Assembly (NCBI GenBank): GCA_029891345.1
Contig: CM057002.1
Coordinates: 64,746,590 to 64,810,589, forward strand
Source: Dryococelus australis
Lineage: Eukaryota; Arthropoda; Insecta; Phasmatodea; Phasmatidae
Reading direction: 5' to 3'
Length of the DNA: 64,000 nt
Positions 46,721 through 59,139 of this stretch are shown in pieces. A model generated the notes under the pieces. It ran no database searches and was not told the origin of the DNA. It saw only the letters and a list, made by a program, of their open reading frames with translations. Every line of letters begins with the position of its first letter. Position 1 is the first letter of the stretch. The position numbers and the translations under genes were made by a program.

Positions 46721-48954
46721 ATTAATTCCTAGCACCGCCTTTGTTCCCAACACTGACGTGCACTTATCATTGAACACAATCAGCATTTATTTTAAAGCAG
46801 AGTTTTACAGTCACATACTCAGCGTTTTCCGATGAAACAAACGGTCTCAAAATATATATTTGAATATGTTTCAGGATTTCAAAGAGTATTTGCAAATACA
46901 AAAAATCTCTCGAGTATAATGGGAAACCATTCTAGAAAAATGGTGTTATCGTGTAAGTAACCCAGCAGTAGTATAAGCGTTAAATTATACCTGAACTGTG
47001 GCACGTTGTTACTACTGCTGATAACTTGCCGCTGTGTTGTATTTATCTCATGCCAGTGTATCGATCTGGTTACCTGACGGAGATTTTAGCCCACAAATAT
47101 ATAAAACTCAAGCACACTCATTTATATAGCTTTGACCAGCGTAGTGCACATTCTGTAACATATTGTTCATGACAATCGTAATTTCCTTAGTAAAGCCGTA
47201 GCATTTCAGAAAACGCCTGTGAGTAATCAGCCTTCTAACAGAGATTCACATTCGAACACTTTATCAACTGTGTTTTGAAAGCAAAGGTGCGATATTAGGA
47301 AAAACATGTAACTCCACGAAGCCTTTCATTAAAAACCACAAAATGAAACTTAATTTCATATTTAACGACATGCAGTGGGGGGGGGGGGGGGAACTTTCTA
47401 AGCAAAACAGCCACAAAGAAATTTTGAGACAGCGTAATGTTCGCCTTGATGATGGAAGCATTCTCGATATAGGTGTTTAGTGGCTGCCTATGTAACAGGC
47501 GTTCGCAAACAAAACGCGTGAAAAATAAACAATTCCAGTAATTTGCCGGTACAGGAGTGGTAACGTTTATTTTTGTGTAATGTTCTTTATCCCGTATAAT
47601 ACGAGGTATTCCCTTTTTACGATACTGTAATTAAATTGTTTCACACGCACATAAATACAGCCTAAAGCATGATAGATGTTGCACATATGTGAGCGGGGCG
47701 CTGAAGAAAGCCGAATCTAAGGGGAACCTAGTAAACAATATTAAGAGACTTTAGCTGACATCCGGCTATAAGAAAGTATTGCAATGAAAATTGAATTATC
47801 ATTAGAAATTTTAGCGTGTGTTCTGTTCCTTCAGAATTTTAAGCGGTGACCATGTGGTTTTATAGAACAAACTGTTTAGAAAAAATACAGCATTGCCACT
47901 GTAGACTGCAATACTGTTCTAGAGAAGAATAACCGCACACAATAGAATATTTACACAGATTTTTGCTGAATTTGGCAATTTCTAACTGGTAAATTTTTGT
48001 TTCAATAACCAAATTTCGGAACGAGCAACAAAATATCGAATTTCATTTCTGTTCTCAAAATATATTGACCTTGAAATGTTCTAGGATATTTGAACATTGG
48101 GATACACACAACTTCTTACACAGATAACCATGATTACGGCTATAAATGCCCGTTAATACCATTTGATCGATTACTATAAATTTAACTTTATATATATGGG
48201 GAGAATTGTACAGAAAACGACATAAATTTCACGATTTTACTCTGCCTGAGTAAGTGCTTTATACACTAAAAAATCGTTCAACTTTCGGATAAAATCATCA
48301 CAAACACTCATGCCATGCCAGTTATTCGGACCCGTAACCTCCTTGTCATCTGCGTTGCATGGTTATCAAAAGGAATGACACAGACACCCTCAAAACGGTG
48401 GTTATCTCCTAATAACTTGATTTCTAACTCGATAGCTGATATATCAGGAGTCTTTCGGAAGAGAGGAAGCAGATTTTGAATTCTTCTTACATGGTTGTTC
48501 TATCAAATGCAATACTTTATAAATCACCAAACTGTAGGTTTCTGTACGTAAAAAATATACGTAGAGATATTCGTAATCTTACGACGCGGAAAACTTAATG
48601 TCGCAGTGAAAAATAAACGGTACAAGCATTTTAATGCGTTTCTGGCTCCTTAACGTCAGTGCTGTAACACGCCTGCGATCTAATTGCAGACAATAAATGA
48701 TCGTGCGCAATATCCTGATGAATTCCCTAGTCTGTATTGTTCGTATACTGAAACTACTGTTATTTACAGTGCCGTCATTCTTCTTCCGAACTTACTTGAA
48801 CTTCTGGAAATAAGAGGCAATTGTCTACTTGAATAGAATGAGAAATGTGTAGCTCTATCTCTAATTCCAAACTAACTCGTTCTTATTAAGGTCCCCGTCT
48901 ACCTGAGTCGTTGCCACTACTGGTGCCGAGGAACGCGGAAGCGAAAGGACTAAA
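46721..48954. other. Spacer with poly-G run
   Basis: Poly-G lies at 47377-47391. A B-box-like fragment (minus strand of 'ttcggacccgtaacctcc', near 48328) may be a tRNA scrap. Otherwise no gene. Confidence 0.4.
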
Positions 48955-49380
48955 GCCTGTTCACGATAAAGTGAGCACTTTCGAAATCAACATTTAAAAA
49001 AAAAGTCACTTGTCCTGTCTGCATGTATTTTAACGGACGCACGAAGTGACATGCGCCCGATAAAGTTGGCAACGAAGGATGAAAAGTAATTCCATGTCTT
49101 AGCGTCGAATAAAAAGTGTTAGGTAACCATTTGTGATAACTTAAACATTATTTCTTTCCCTTTCTTTTTTTTTGTTAATGCATAGAAGTGTAAAAATGAG
49201 CAGATTTTTTAAATATTTACTTCCCTAATAATTGACGATTTTCACTTGATCGACGCATGAATAAAGTGCTGAGGCCAGTGGCAATGATAATTTTACATAA
49301 GGCGGAAGAAGATACAACGTGCATACAAGTATATCTTAAGCAGGGCTTTCGAAAGTGCTCATTTTACCGTGAACAGTTTA
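48955..49380 (+). mobile_element. MITE-A, copy 3
   Basis: It begins GCCTGTTCACGATAAAGTGA; the complemented right end reads ACTGTTCACGGTAAAATGAG. It is collinear with 36601-37026 across the whole length, including 'gtcgaataaaaagtgttagg'. Confidence 0.9.
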
Positions 49381-49490
49381 TACACTGTCACGGGTTTAAG
49401 AGCGACATTGCTGCTGCACGTAAGGCTATCAACTGGCGTGCGTTGTTCTCACCCTGCTGCGTGTACTTATGGGAATAAGAGATTATATAG

Positions 49491-49905
49491 AGTGTTCGCG
49501 GAAAAATGAGCACTTCTGAAAGCCCTGCTTAACATCTACTTGTACGCACGTTGTGTATTCCTCCACCTTACGTAAAATTAACATTGCCAAGGGCCTCGTC
49601 ACTTTATTCATGCGTTTGTTAAATGAAACTATGGAATTATTAGCAAAGTAAATATGTTACGAATCTGCTCATTCTTATGCTTGGCGCATAAAATAAAAGA
49701 GGAAGAGAAATAATTTCAGTTTGCACAAACGGCTACCTTAAACTATTTATCTGACTAAGATAAGGAACTATTTCCCATCCATAAATACCAACTTTTCTGT
49801 TCGCATGTCGCTCAGTGTGCCCGTTAAAATATATGCAGGTAGGGGCTGTGACATTTTTCTAAGGTTTTTTTTTCAAAAGTGCTCACTTTGCCGTGAACAG
49901 CCTTT
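49491..49905 (-). mobile_element. MITE-A, copy 4 (opposite orientation)
   Basis: It begins AGTGTTCGCGGAAAAATGAG and ends CTCACTTTGCCGTGAACAGC. The first half aligns to the reverse complement of copies 2 and 3 ('gaaagccctgctta', 'gggcctcgtcactttattca'); the second half diverges. It lies 110 bp from copy 3. Confidence 0.85.
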
Positions 49906-50739
49906 ACTATACATTTACTGGTAGACAGTGTGAAGTATACATCAACGCAGGGTCCTAAGCTAGTTTCGCAGGAATTATTCCTGAATAGTTTAAGCTATGA
50001 GTCTAAAGATGTCATTTTTTGTCATATTGAAAGGCGTAAATGCTGCAATTTTACGCATTTACATTATCATGAGTGGACTTCCACCTTACCTAAGCCCATA
50101 TAATTTGTAGAAAATGACAGGTATTACAGGGGCCCTGACTTCACAAGCCAGCGTGTACCCGACTACGTCGTGGATGTTATATAGTTATTATATACAGTTT
50201 ATATAAATTCACTTTATTGCTCTGTTCTTATTTAGTATCAGTAACGCGTATTTCATAAGTCACCGTTTTTATCAAGGCAGTTTTCTACCAGCCATATTGA
50301 ATTTTTGGAATTTTTGCCATACTGTGGAAATACAGTTTTTGTATCATGTTTTTTGGAACGACAGAGTACATAGCATTGCCTAGTGCATTGTCTGAGGTCA
50401 GTATTTCTTGATTACCGTTGATATAGGTGCCTTTGTAATCGCCCGCAAAAATATAATCTCGCGATTCGCCCCGAAAGTTACCAGCCAAAAATTAATAAAT
50501 GTAGCGAAGTTTTGCCAGTCCGATAAAATTTGGGAAGCTGTTATCTAGGGTATGTCGTGCGGGAAACTTCAATACACCTTCTGAAATAGAAGCTTTGGCG
50601 AAAAATCGATAAATTCAAGACGGCGGGTGGGAATCGACCTTAACATGTTCCTCCAATGGGCGACTAGTAAAACGTACACGGATTCGCAATCAATTCTTTA
50701 CCCGGTATTCGAACCCGTAACCTCTAGCACCATAAGGCT
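49906..50739. other. Spacer; tRNA-like scrap at its right end
   Basis: A minus-strand B-box-like GGTTACGGGTTCGAATACCG lies at about 50704-50723. No gene is recognised; the 67-codon minus frame at 50285-50488 is not family-like. Confidence 0.35.
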
Positions 50740-51356
50740 GGATTTACAACAACCCGTCGCGTCCGTCCGTCATCTGCCCTTAATCACGTGACCAACAGCC
50801 AATCAGAGGTGGCTATTAAATCTATCCGTCCGTCTGTCAAAACCTTGGAAAGCTGTAAATTTTGACGGACGAACGGATGAAATTACAGACTCCTAAACTT
50901 GCACGATTTGTTACTCGTTCATCCAGAGTTCTTTACAAAGCTGTGTAGTGCGTGTTTTGGCTGTCTTTTGTTTTCATATGCGTGTTTATGTAACTGTAAA
51001 ATGAAATTAAGTTACATTTTTTCTTGAAAATTAATTGATAATTACGTTTGGAAACACGATACTCATTTCTGCAATAGGAAAAATAATCAAATAATGCTTC
51101 ATGTGCAATTTAATAATTTTACAGCGATCAATTGCCGTTCCGTGCGTGTATGATTGTTTTGGGTACTTAGAAATACAATACTGCAAAAAATTTTCACTCT
51201 TTAAGCAGAAATTTTTCCTATTTCAAACAGTTTGGTTTTTATAAGTTTGCAGCAATGAACTTACGACGGACAGACGAAGTTTGGTTGTAAGTCGTCCGTT
51301 CGGCTGAGAGACGGACGAACGTATGACGGGCGCACGCAATGGGTTGTTGTAGATCC
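50740..51356. mobile_element. MITE-B, copy 2
   Basis: It begins GGATTTACAACAACCCGTCG and its right end, complemented, reads GGGATCTACAACAACCCATT, giving TIRs of about 35 bp. Subterminal GACGGACG blocks occur at both ends. It is collinear with 19138-19782. Confidence 0.87.
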
Positions 51357-51382
51357 CACCAAGTCGGCTTCCAGCAAAATAT

Positions 51383-51521
51383 AGTCCGTTCACGACTGGA
51401 ACAGATTTATGGATGGAAATCAACCTTTGAAAAAACACCCTAGTCATTAGCTGCATGCATAGTGGAATAGGTTGTGCTGGTACAGTACCCGCACCCACCA
51501 TTGTTCCAGTCGTGAATGGAC
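51383..51521. mobile_element. Foldback MITE-C, copy 2, one arm deleted
   Basis: The left arm is complete ('gtccgttcacgactggaaca' through 'accctagtcattagctgcat'). The right side keeps only the outer 'gttccagtcgtgaatggac', so the inner right arm has been lost. It starts 26 bp after MITE-B copy 2. Confidence 0.85.
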
Positions 51522-51539
51522 CACGATAGGGTGGTCGGC

Positions 51540-52180
51540 AGGAGCGGGTTGCCCTCAAACCAGCAAGGGACGTTTTCATAACGCGAATTATCCCAGAGCG
51601 CATTCACCGGTCGCAGGTGCGAGCGACAAACATTTCACTCACCCTCCTTCACCACCTCCATTTTCCCTCGTCATCCAACCAAATTCCCCCGCCGCCACTT
51701 CCCGGTTTCATCCAGCATCACCGTGATTGTCCCTGCGCCCCCTTCACCCCCCGCCCTCCTCCTGTACAAGGCACCACTGCAGGCTATGTAGGTGAGTAGG
51801 GAGAAGGGTTGCACAGGAATTGTCGTGCCACGCCAAGTAATTCGGATCCCCCGCACCCCTTCTTGCAACCTTCCAGCGGCTGGAGAAAATGGCTGGCCAA
51901 CTCCCCGCGGCGGCGGAGTCTTCCAAGTCTTTACGAATGTCATTGTCACCGCGGAACGACTTGAAGGGATGTGCCATTTTGGCGGGGGGGGGGAGGGGTG
52001 CAAGGGTAGTGGGGAGGACGAGACGACGGCTTCTTAGGAGAATGGCTTCATTTTCGTCTGGCGAACCGCGGGAGCGGCGCGCGAGTTTTCAACTACCCCG
52101 GCTTTTTTTTTTTTCTTTTTTGCGATTCTATCGACGGCACGGCACTTCCCGTCGCGGCCAGTTAACTAACTCAGTATAGA
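51540..52180. promoter_or_regulatory. GC-rich, CpG-rich island
   Basis: It is the longest GC-rich stretch in the window, with many CpGs (for example 'ccccgcggcggcgg', 'gcgggagcggcgcgcga') and mononucleotide runs. A donor-like TGTAG|GTGAGT lies at 51787-51796. Overlapping frames on both strands reflect composition; none shows a domain. It may be a promoter or 5' untranslated exon; that is inference from composition only. Confidence 0.35.
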
Positions 52181-52761
52181 GGCCTCCCTTTTGTTTCGTC
52201 AGCGCTTAATCTGTCGTGAAACGAGGCATCAGGCCGATTACCGAACATCACGCACGTTAATGGTAGGGCAAACGTTGTGGAACCGTGCTAGCGTTTGCCT
52301 TAGAGATTAAAAGCAATATTGGAAACATTTTCTGATTATTCGACTGGGGTCGAACTAAAACACAACCGAATACGGGTTATGATTACCAACTGCGTTGTTA
52401 TGTACCACCTTCGTGACAGAAAGGTGGACAACTCTAGGTACGCTCGTTTCAACATATCATAGAATCTACGTTCCTGGGTGGACTAGAGTGTACTACAGAA
52501 ATCAAATTAGTGGGTCGTGCTCCTGCTTTACTTAGTACATTAATCTAATAAATACGCAATAGGGACACTTATGGTATAAATCAAATTTTATCAATTACAA
52601 CTCGACAGTTGGAAAATTCACATAAATATACACGCTAAATTACCAGGGTTGTTGTATAACGATATAAGTACTTCGAAAAAAGAGGCCCCTTTTCTTTTTA
52701 ACACTTTTATAGATATATTTAAACATTTTTCGCCACAATAAGAGTATTATTCTTTTATCTC

Positions 52762-52763
<2 letters not shown>
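52181..52763. other. Spacer, nothing recognised
   Basis: Mixed then AT-rich sequence with no supported gene. Confidence 0.4.

Positions 52764-52810
<47 letters not shown>
52764..52810. repeat. (AT)n microsatellite
   Basis: Uninterrupted AT, about 47 bp. Confidence 0.95.
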
Positions 52811-52814
<4 letters not shown>

Positions 52815-52816
52815 TT

Positions 52817-52855
52817 ATTTATTGATAACATAACGATGTGCTAAATGTGTGTGTA

Positions 52856-52947
<92 letters not shown>

Positions 52948-52984
52948 CACACACATTTAGCACATCGTTATGTTATCAATAAAT
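52817..52984. repeat. Perfect 42-bp inverted repeat around (GT)n(AT)n
   Basis: Arms 52817-52858 and 52943-52984 are exact reverse complements ('atttattgataacataacga' 'tgtgctaaatgtgtgtgtat' 'gt'). The loop is about 84 bp of GT and AT dinucleotides, itself largely self-complementary, so the whole 168 bp could form one cruciform arm. Confidence 0.95.
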
Positions 52985-53759
52985 TTGTACCAAGAGGAAT
53001 GAAATACCTTGCGTTCAGCAGGTGGCAGTAATGAACAAGACGAAACAATTAAAGGATGACCAATCTCTAGTAACTCTTCACGGGATAGAAATAAAATAAT
53101 AAAACAATAATACTTTCAACAATGTTTTACGTTTTTATTCATGGTTTATGCTCAACATTGCATTAACCTATGGCGATTGATACATTTGACTCCATCTGCC
53201 TACAGAATATTCAGTAATTTTTTAATTTTTCCAATTCTTTGTTGATGTATTTTTTTTGTGAAATATGTAGATAAGTGTTGTCATTTTTCTTTTTACATAA
53301 CTTCTATTAATAAAGTCCTTATTTTAAAGTTTAGTTTGTTCTGACATCACGTATTGAGAAATTCTATTTTTTTTATAGTGGTACGAAAATTCGTATTTTC
53401 TACACATTTGAACTGACATAATTGTTACAGATACCATAGAGTATACTAAACATAAATATTCTAATAATAATTAAGATATGATATTTATTAATGTGCAGTT
53501 AATTTAACCTTCGAGAGAAAATTAGTAACCGATATATAAACCAATAGGCCTAACAGGGAAGTGAAGAAACTGATATAGCCTATGGGAACGTATCCTGAAA
53601 AGAGAAAGCATACAGAACGAATGCGAATAGGTAAGCCAGCTAGAAAACCTCATTGAGAGCCAGTCGGGTCAGAACAAGAGACTCATATAAAGAGCGTGAA
53701 GTATCTCTTCTTGGTGGTAAGATGATCAAGGAATCACCCACGCACTCAAATAAAACTAA
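52985..53759. other. AT-rich spacer
   Basis: No gene supported. Confidence 0.4.
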
Positions 53760-54010
53760 ACCTACGTCATTGACGTACTTGCGTTTCGAACCCTGGACGA
53801 TTTGCGCCGTATATTGGCGTCCTTGATTTTTTGTCACACGCGGATATTGGCATGATCAGACATGCATGGTTAAATATGAACTAAGATAAACAGAATGCCA
53901 AAGTGGGGCAGTTGAAGTACTCCAAGAAAAACCTCCTCGCGAGAGAATATGAGCTTGAATTAAGCAGGCATCGAACCCGGACCGCACCTCTGGAAATAGA
54001 AACCTCGCTC
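53760..54010 (-). repeat. Two tRNA-like B-box scraps
   Basis: On the minus strand, CCAGGGTTCGAAACGC near 53785 and GGTCCGGGTTCGATGCCTGC near 53970 each match the Pol III B box. No full cloverleaf. Probably SINE heads. Confidence 0.4.
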
Positions 54011-54429
54011 TGTCACTTTCTTATCTTAAATGTTTGACTGTTTGCTACACATATTGCCACCGAGCCTAAGAACATGTACCTTCCGAGTAAAGTAGATTAA
54101 AGTTTTTTTTTTGTGCTTGGATTGTTGTATTAAAGCATAAATTTTACAGCTATTTGACGGTCTACAAGAGGATCGTATCTAAAATAAACTGTAGTGATTC
54201 ATACTATACCTCAGTATGTATACATATACGGTGAGAAAAGTTGTGGTCGAAGTCTCAAGTTAATTAAAGGAATTCATTTGCGATACCATTCTAAATTATA
54301 ATTATGACTGAAATCAGAAATATAATTGAATTTTTGTACTTAATCTCACAAAGTGTGTCAGTGTCTACAGTGAGGCCTTAAAGTAGTGTTTAAAATTTAC
54401 CCCGTCTCATTCAAATTGCAGTTACAGTG
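54011..54429. other. Spacer
   Basis: AT-rich; nothing recognised. Confidence 0.4.
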
Positions 54430-54700
54430 AAAGAGAGCGTGTGTCGGCAACGCTTATCAACGCTCTTGAGAGCTGGCTGAGATGAATTGAGGCGAGGATA
54501 AAGCAGCGCTGGAAAAAAATGGCGGGTGGAACAGGAGTACCCCGAAAAAACCAGTTGGCCAAATAAAAATGTTCCACACGTTTACCATATGCAATGATCC
54601 ATCCTTACACCACCGTTGAGACGCCCTCTTCCCCGCCAGGGTGCAGGCTACTCAAAAATACCTCACCCGTGCAGATACCACAAATTATCCTACACCTAAC
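54430..54700 (-). mobile_element. Diverged SINE relic, related to 27400-27664
   Basis: 'aacgctcttgagagctggct', 'gagatgaattgaggcgagga' and 'ggagtaccccgaaaaaacca' parallel 'gaggtcttgagagccgatga', 'gagtgattgaggtaag' and 'gagatccccgagaagaccca' of the better SINE in the same orientation. The tRNA head is not preserved. Confidence 0.6.
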
Positions 54701-57088
54701 CATGGGGCAAAAGCGATCTCGGCTTCAAAACTTTTGAGCACTACTTTCATCACTAATTACTAATAGAAACATTATGGTTTGAGAGTTTCTTTTTTTGGTT
54801 ACCGTCATTTATTTAAAAATGTTTGCTTTTATTTATACCCATTTTTCATCATTGGAACAAAGTTAAATGAACATCGTACGTCAAAACAATATCTGACCAC
54901 ATTCCCAAAGTTCCGTTCTATTCCAGTTCATTTTTACGGCGATGCATAGATTTTTCACACAACACAATTATTTTCGCAATACTGACAAATGTTCAAAACA
55001 CTTGACCATATTCAACTCGTAAATGGGAACCATGACTACTAGCGGGCCTCAACCTCTACTTTTTAAAGTTAACGTAACCGAATGTTCTCACACAAAATTT
55101 AAATTCTTTGCTCCGGTTTCTTACTACACAAAATGCATGTGAAGTCGCCCACAGAATGGGCCTCGCACGGGCTGTGACGACTATAACACAAACTGTGAAA
55201 AATGTTGACGGAGACGCCCACGAAAATTAGGGCATATAACCTCTCGTTGTCTCATACTTTGTGTAATTTAGCCCATCCAAAATGGCAAGTCTCAGCAGCA
55301 AACCTCCAGCTGGTTACCTCCAACGTCAGTGATGACTGGTAGTCCTTACGGACCTCCTTGTATGCAGCGATCGAATCGGCCATCTGATGATGGCAACAAC
55401 ACTTGGCGAGTCAGGCGACGTCAATTTAAGAAATCGCATTCCAAAAGCGACACACATTGAGAATGTAATTTCCTCGGGCACGCAAAATATTCTGAACTAA
55501 CATCACACATCCGCCAAGGACGATCAACAGAGTTTACTACTTCTCCGGCGACCGAGTCAGACGGCCCACGTGCATTAGCGCAATTTTCAAGCGAGCACCA
55601 TTTCCACTCGGCAAACAAACTCTCATTACACTTTGCCCGCGCCACCTGTCAATATTACACCCACAAATTTGGGTGAGTTCGCAACGGCCGTCCCATGACG
55701 ACACTGGCGATCTTTCCACTCTATTGCAACCAGCGTAGAAAAGGTACTTTCGTAAACACGTTACTCTGATCCACCTTAATAAATTGCTTTCAAACATCTC
55801 TACAATATTCTATCGACTGGCCGCGCACCTGTCACGCCGTCTTGTTGAATTCGTTCCCAGCATACTTTCGATTAACTCGCACCAGCGGGCGATGCGTACA
55901 CACACCCACGGTCAGGGCCAGGCACATTCTGCCCGCTCGGGCGGAACAGCTGCCACCCCTTCACCTCCCCACTCGCTTCGGCAACCCCACATCCCGCGAT
56001 CTCGACGTCGCACTGTGCGTAGTGCGCATTCTGAAAGCGACTTTTACAATCGAACACGTACTATACAACCTGAGTATCGATTATTCATATCCATTAATAT
56101 ATATGAGTAGCACCATATAAAATATAAAAATATTTCCAATTAATAAATACATAACAAAAAGAATAAGAAGAGCTAGCCTAAAACGTAGTAATATAAAACA
56201 CAATAAAATATGCACCTTACAAATAGTTTGCAATACTTTGACCACATTACCCAGCTTGCAAACCTTGGCTAAAAAAGAATTACTAAAAAACCCTAAAAAA
56301 TATTCTGAGACGACCATACTCGTCTCACCGTGTAAAGAAATCGTTTCAGTGTGATGAGATTGAAATATGAGGCATAGCAGATACACAACATGAAAAATAA
56401 TCATATGTATAGAACTAATGAAATTATTCACAGGAATATTATTATACTGAGTAATGCACGCATATCTGCAAAAACAATGTTTAATAATATTTAGTTATTT
56501 TATTTTTATGTTAAAAAGAGCTTAGAGTAAGACAATAATCCCTTTAATAACACTTGCTAAAATTCAGCGATGTATTCTAAACATTTTTTTTCGTTCACGA
56601 TGTCTTACATTCGAATATAATTACATTAGATGAGCGTGCTGCTTCGAGGTGTTTGTTTGGATAAAGGTTAGTAATAGTTCCTCCACAATCACAATAACGA
56701 AAAAACGCGGGTCTAGGTGGGCGTAGGTTTAATAAACAAAACAACCTTAACAGAAATATATATATATATATATTTATTGGCCACGTACACTTACAAAATT
56801 CTCAAAATACCGAGTTTTGCATGGCAGAAGTGTTCTTGCATGTTGATAAGTAAATACAGTGCGCAAGTCATGCTGTATAAGACTCGCTAATTTTGATGCA
56901 ATTAGATTCTATTCTGTTTCTTTAAACCTAAAATGGCAAAAATTCTATACGAAAAAATTATTGAATAAATTAACACATATCCCATATTTGAATTAAGGTT
57001 TTTTTGTAAAATTATATCTAAAATCCAACTCAATATTAACCTTGTAGAAGCTTTCAAATATTGTATTTTTAAATTATTAACCAAATTA
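54701..57088. other. Spacer with a GC-richer zone at 55.25-56.05 kb
   Basis: Frames on both strands in the GC-richer zone carry no recognised domain; the zone may be a promoter-proximal or exon remnant. The rest is AT-rich, with a short (AT)n at 56757-56773. Confidence 0.3.
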
Positions 57089-57654
57089 CACTAACGTTTA
57101 TGGAAATTGCAACACCAAGCAATGAACTAATAAATTTAATGAAATTCATACCACAGATAAGGTACATGGCCATACATAATTGAATAGGATTACAGAACTG
57201 TACATTATCTTTGTCGTTGAGAATTCAGTATGGTGCGAAACCCTCGCGTGCTGGAATCAGAGCCCCTAAATGCGAGTCCACAAAACATCAACAGTGGTTG
57301 CTGGAGGACCGTGCAAACAAATCGCAGATCAACCATATCCCATACATGTTCGATAGGCGAGATATCAGGCAAACATACACTCTAAAAAATGTTTTGTACT
57401 TTTACAATTAAAATCCTTGGAAACCCAGTTACCAAGAAAATCCTTTGTATAACTACAAAGAGTTTTCATGTAAAATCTGCAAAACATTTCTTTCAAACAG
57501 TACAAATGGTAGCCTTATATTACAACTGACATTATTAAGAAGTTTAAATAAAGTTCCGTTTCTTCTTCTAGGAATCAAATGTGATGAATTAATAACAGAG
57601 AACTAAAAAAAAATATATTTTACGATATAATTTACGCAAAAACTGTACACTTTG

Positions 57655-57716
57655 CCAGCACAGGGATCAGAACTCACACCCCTTGTATTATTAACCCGCA
57701 CCTTTAGCCACAAAAA
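57655..57716 (-). repeat. tRNA-like segment inside the CACTC element
   Basis: The minus strand has an A-box-like TGTGGCTAAAGGTGCGGG and a B-box-like GTGAGTTCTGATCCCTG. It does not fold into a complete tRNA by eye. Confidence 0.45.
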
Positions 57717-57844
57717 CCAACGTGACTTACGACAATTTGCCTATATTTACTGTAAATATATGTTCAAGTACATATAAAATAATGTTGACATTATACAGTT
57801 AAGAAGGACAGGTACATTTATTTCTTTTTGAGATTTCAGTTGTT

Positions 57845-57905
57845 GAGTTAAGAGATTTGGGTGCCTCTTAACAACGGGATATTAGAGCCGATTTAAGAGT
57901 TCTGT
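57845..57905 (-). repeat. SINE body fragment
   Basis: 'gtgcctcttaacaacggga' and 'ttagagccgatttaagag' match the 3' body of the SINE at 27400-27664 in the same orientation, within the CACTC element. Confidence 0.65.
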
Positions 57906-58495
57906 GTAGCTAGGAAACACTAATAAATAATGAATAATATGGTAAAGTTTCATTGAAATTGTCGTTTTATTATGAATATTTGAGTTGTTTTGAACGTTTT
58001 ACGTAATTCAAACTTGCAATAGGTACATTTATTTTTGTACACAGCTACACTTTACATAACCAATAGTTTTTGCACAAACGGCTATTTACGGTTTTATGTT
58101 GTCGAGTGTCCGCCATTTTGCTGAAGCTCGTAGAAACGGGTCAGTATAGTACAAACATTTCCCAAGGTCTATTAAAAACACGGACCTTTTAGTTTTACAA
58201 ACGAGTAGTTTTATAAGAAAAATATTTGTACTGTTACAAGCATTTGTAAAACTACAAATAAGTTATCATTAAAAATTGCAAGTTTTTTTTTTAGAGTGTA
58301 CAGACCAGGGAAGAAGTGGTACCTATCGTTCACTGAAGGCTTGTACATTCCTCTCCACATGTGGCCGGGCGTTGTCCTACTGAAACATGGCTTGTGGAGT
58401 TTCCCGAAGGAGGGGCAGTACCTCGGACTCTAAAACCTCCTTGGTGTAGCTGTTTCTGTTCAGATTGCCCAGAATACATAGAAGTCTCACAGGGA

Positions 58496-59139
58496 GGAGT
58501 AGCGATGGAGGGTAAGAAGAGTTAGAGAGCTGCCTGCTGGAGGAGAATGGTGGAACTAGGCGTTCCCATTGCAGATGCGGAAATCACAGGAAATAAATAA
58601 TTTTTGCATGCTGATTTCTCTAAAATGGAAAAGAAAGCCATAAAAATTAAACTACATATACAAATCTGTTGTAATTCTGACTAGCAATCTGTTAAAAATA
58701 TTCACGAAATTTCTAATTTGGTGAGAATTACCACTAATTTTTTTATTATGCCATTACATGAATTCAACGAACGTTATTGCACATTCGAATATTAATAACT
58801 GTTTCAAAATGAATATTCCTTAATAAAATGCCTTATTCCCGGTGTTAAATGTGTTCATGGATTGGTAAATAGCATGCAAAAGTGTAATAAAACCTCCATT
58901 ATTTGCAGCTAACCAATAGGGTACAGTGGGATCTTCACTATAAAATGTAATCCTCGTCCCAAATATAACCAAATTTATTAGAACATATACTGCATAAAAT
59001 ACTTTGAAATTCATTTCCTTACTTGTTTAGAAAAAATGACAAAACTTATTTATTGATTTACGTGCGATGCTTAGCATGCATACAGTTTTTTTTACAAATT
59101 AAAGATCTACTGTTGCTTTCAGCCCAGCAAACACAACCT
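58496..59139. other. Spacer
   Basis: AT-rich, no supported gene. Confidence 0.4.

Larger units (their letters stand above)
57378..58298. mobile_element. Non-autonomous TIR element, CACTC ends, inserted in Tc1-like copy 2
   Basis: It begins CACTCTAAAAAATGTTTTGT and its right end, complemented, begins CACTCTAAAAAAAAAACTTG. TA flanks both sides (57376-57377, 58299-58300), and copy 1 of the host transposon shows the empty site with one TA. The element is 921 bp. Both ends carry repeats of the type 'ttgtaaaactacaaa'. It holds a tRNA-like segment on the minus strand and a SINE body fragment. The size, termini, TA target and subterminal architecture match 8383-9298, but the interior sequences differ. 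Confidence 0.82.
57089..58495 (-). mobile_element. Tc1-like transposon, copy 2, truncated and split by an insertion
   Basis: The left end CACTAACGTTTATGGAAATT is preceded by TA. The interior matches copy 1 at 24486-25704 ('aggattacagaactgtacat', 'gagaattcagtatgg', 'tggttgctggaggaccgtg', 'accatatcccatacatgttc'). The match stops at 57377 and resumes at 58299 ('accagggaag', 'catgtggccgggcgttgtcc', 'cctcggactct', 'gttcagattgccc'), then ends near 58495. The right third and right TIR are missing, and about 70 bp are deleted near 57255 relative to copy 1. Only C-terminal transposase scraps remain. Confidence 0.87.

Noticed and set aside
51472-52179. Six overlapping ORFs in the GC-rich island
   Set aside because: High GC depletes stops in all frames; none shows a domain or a consistent exon structure.
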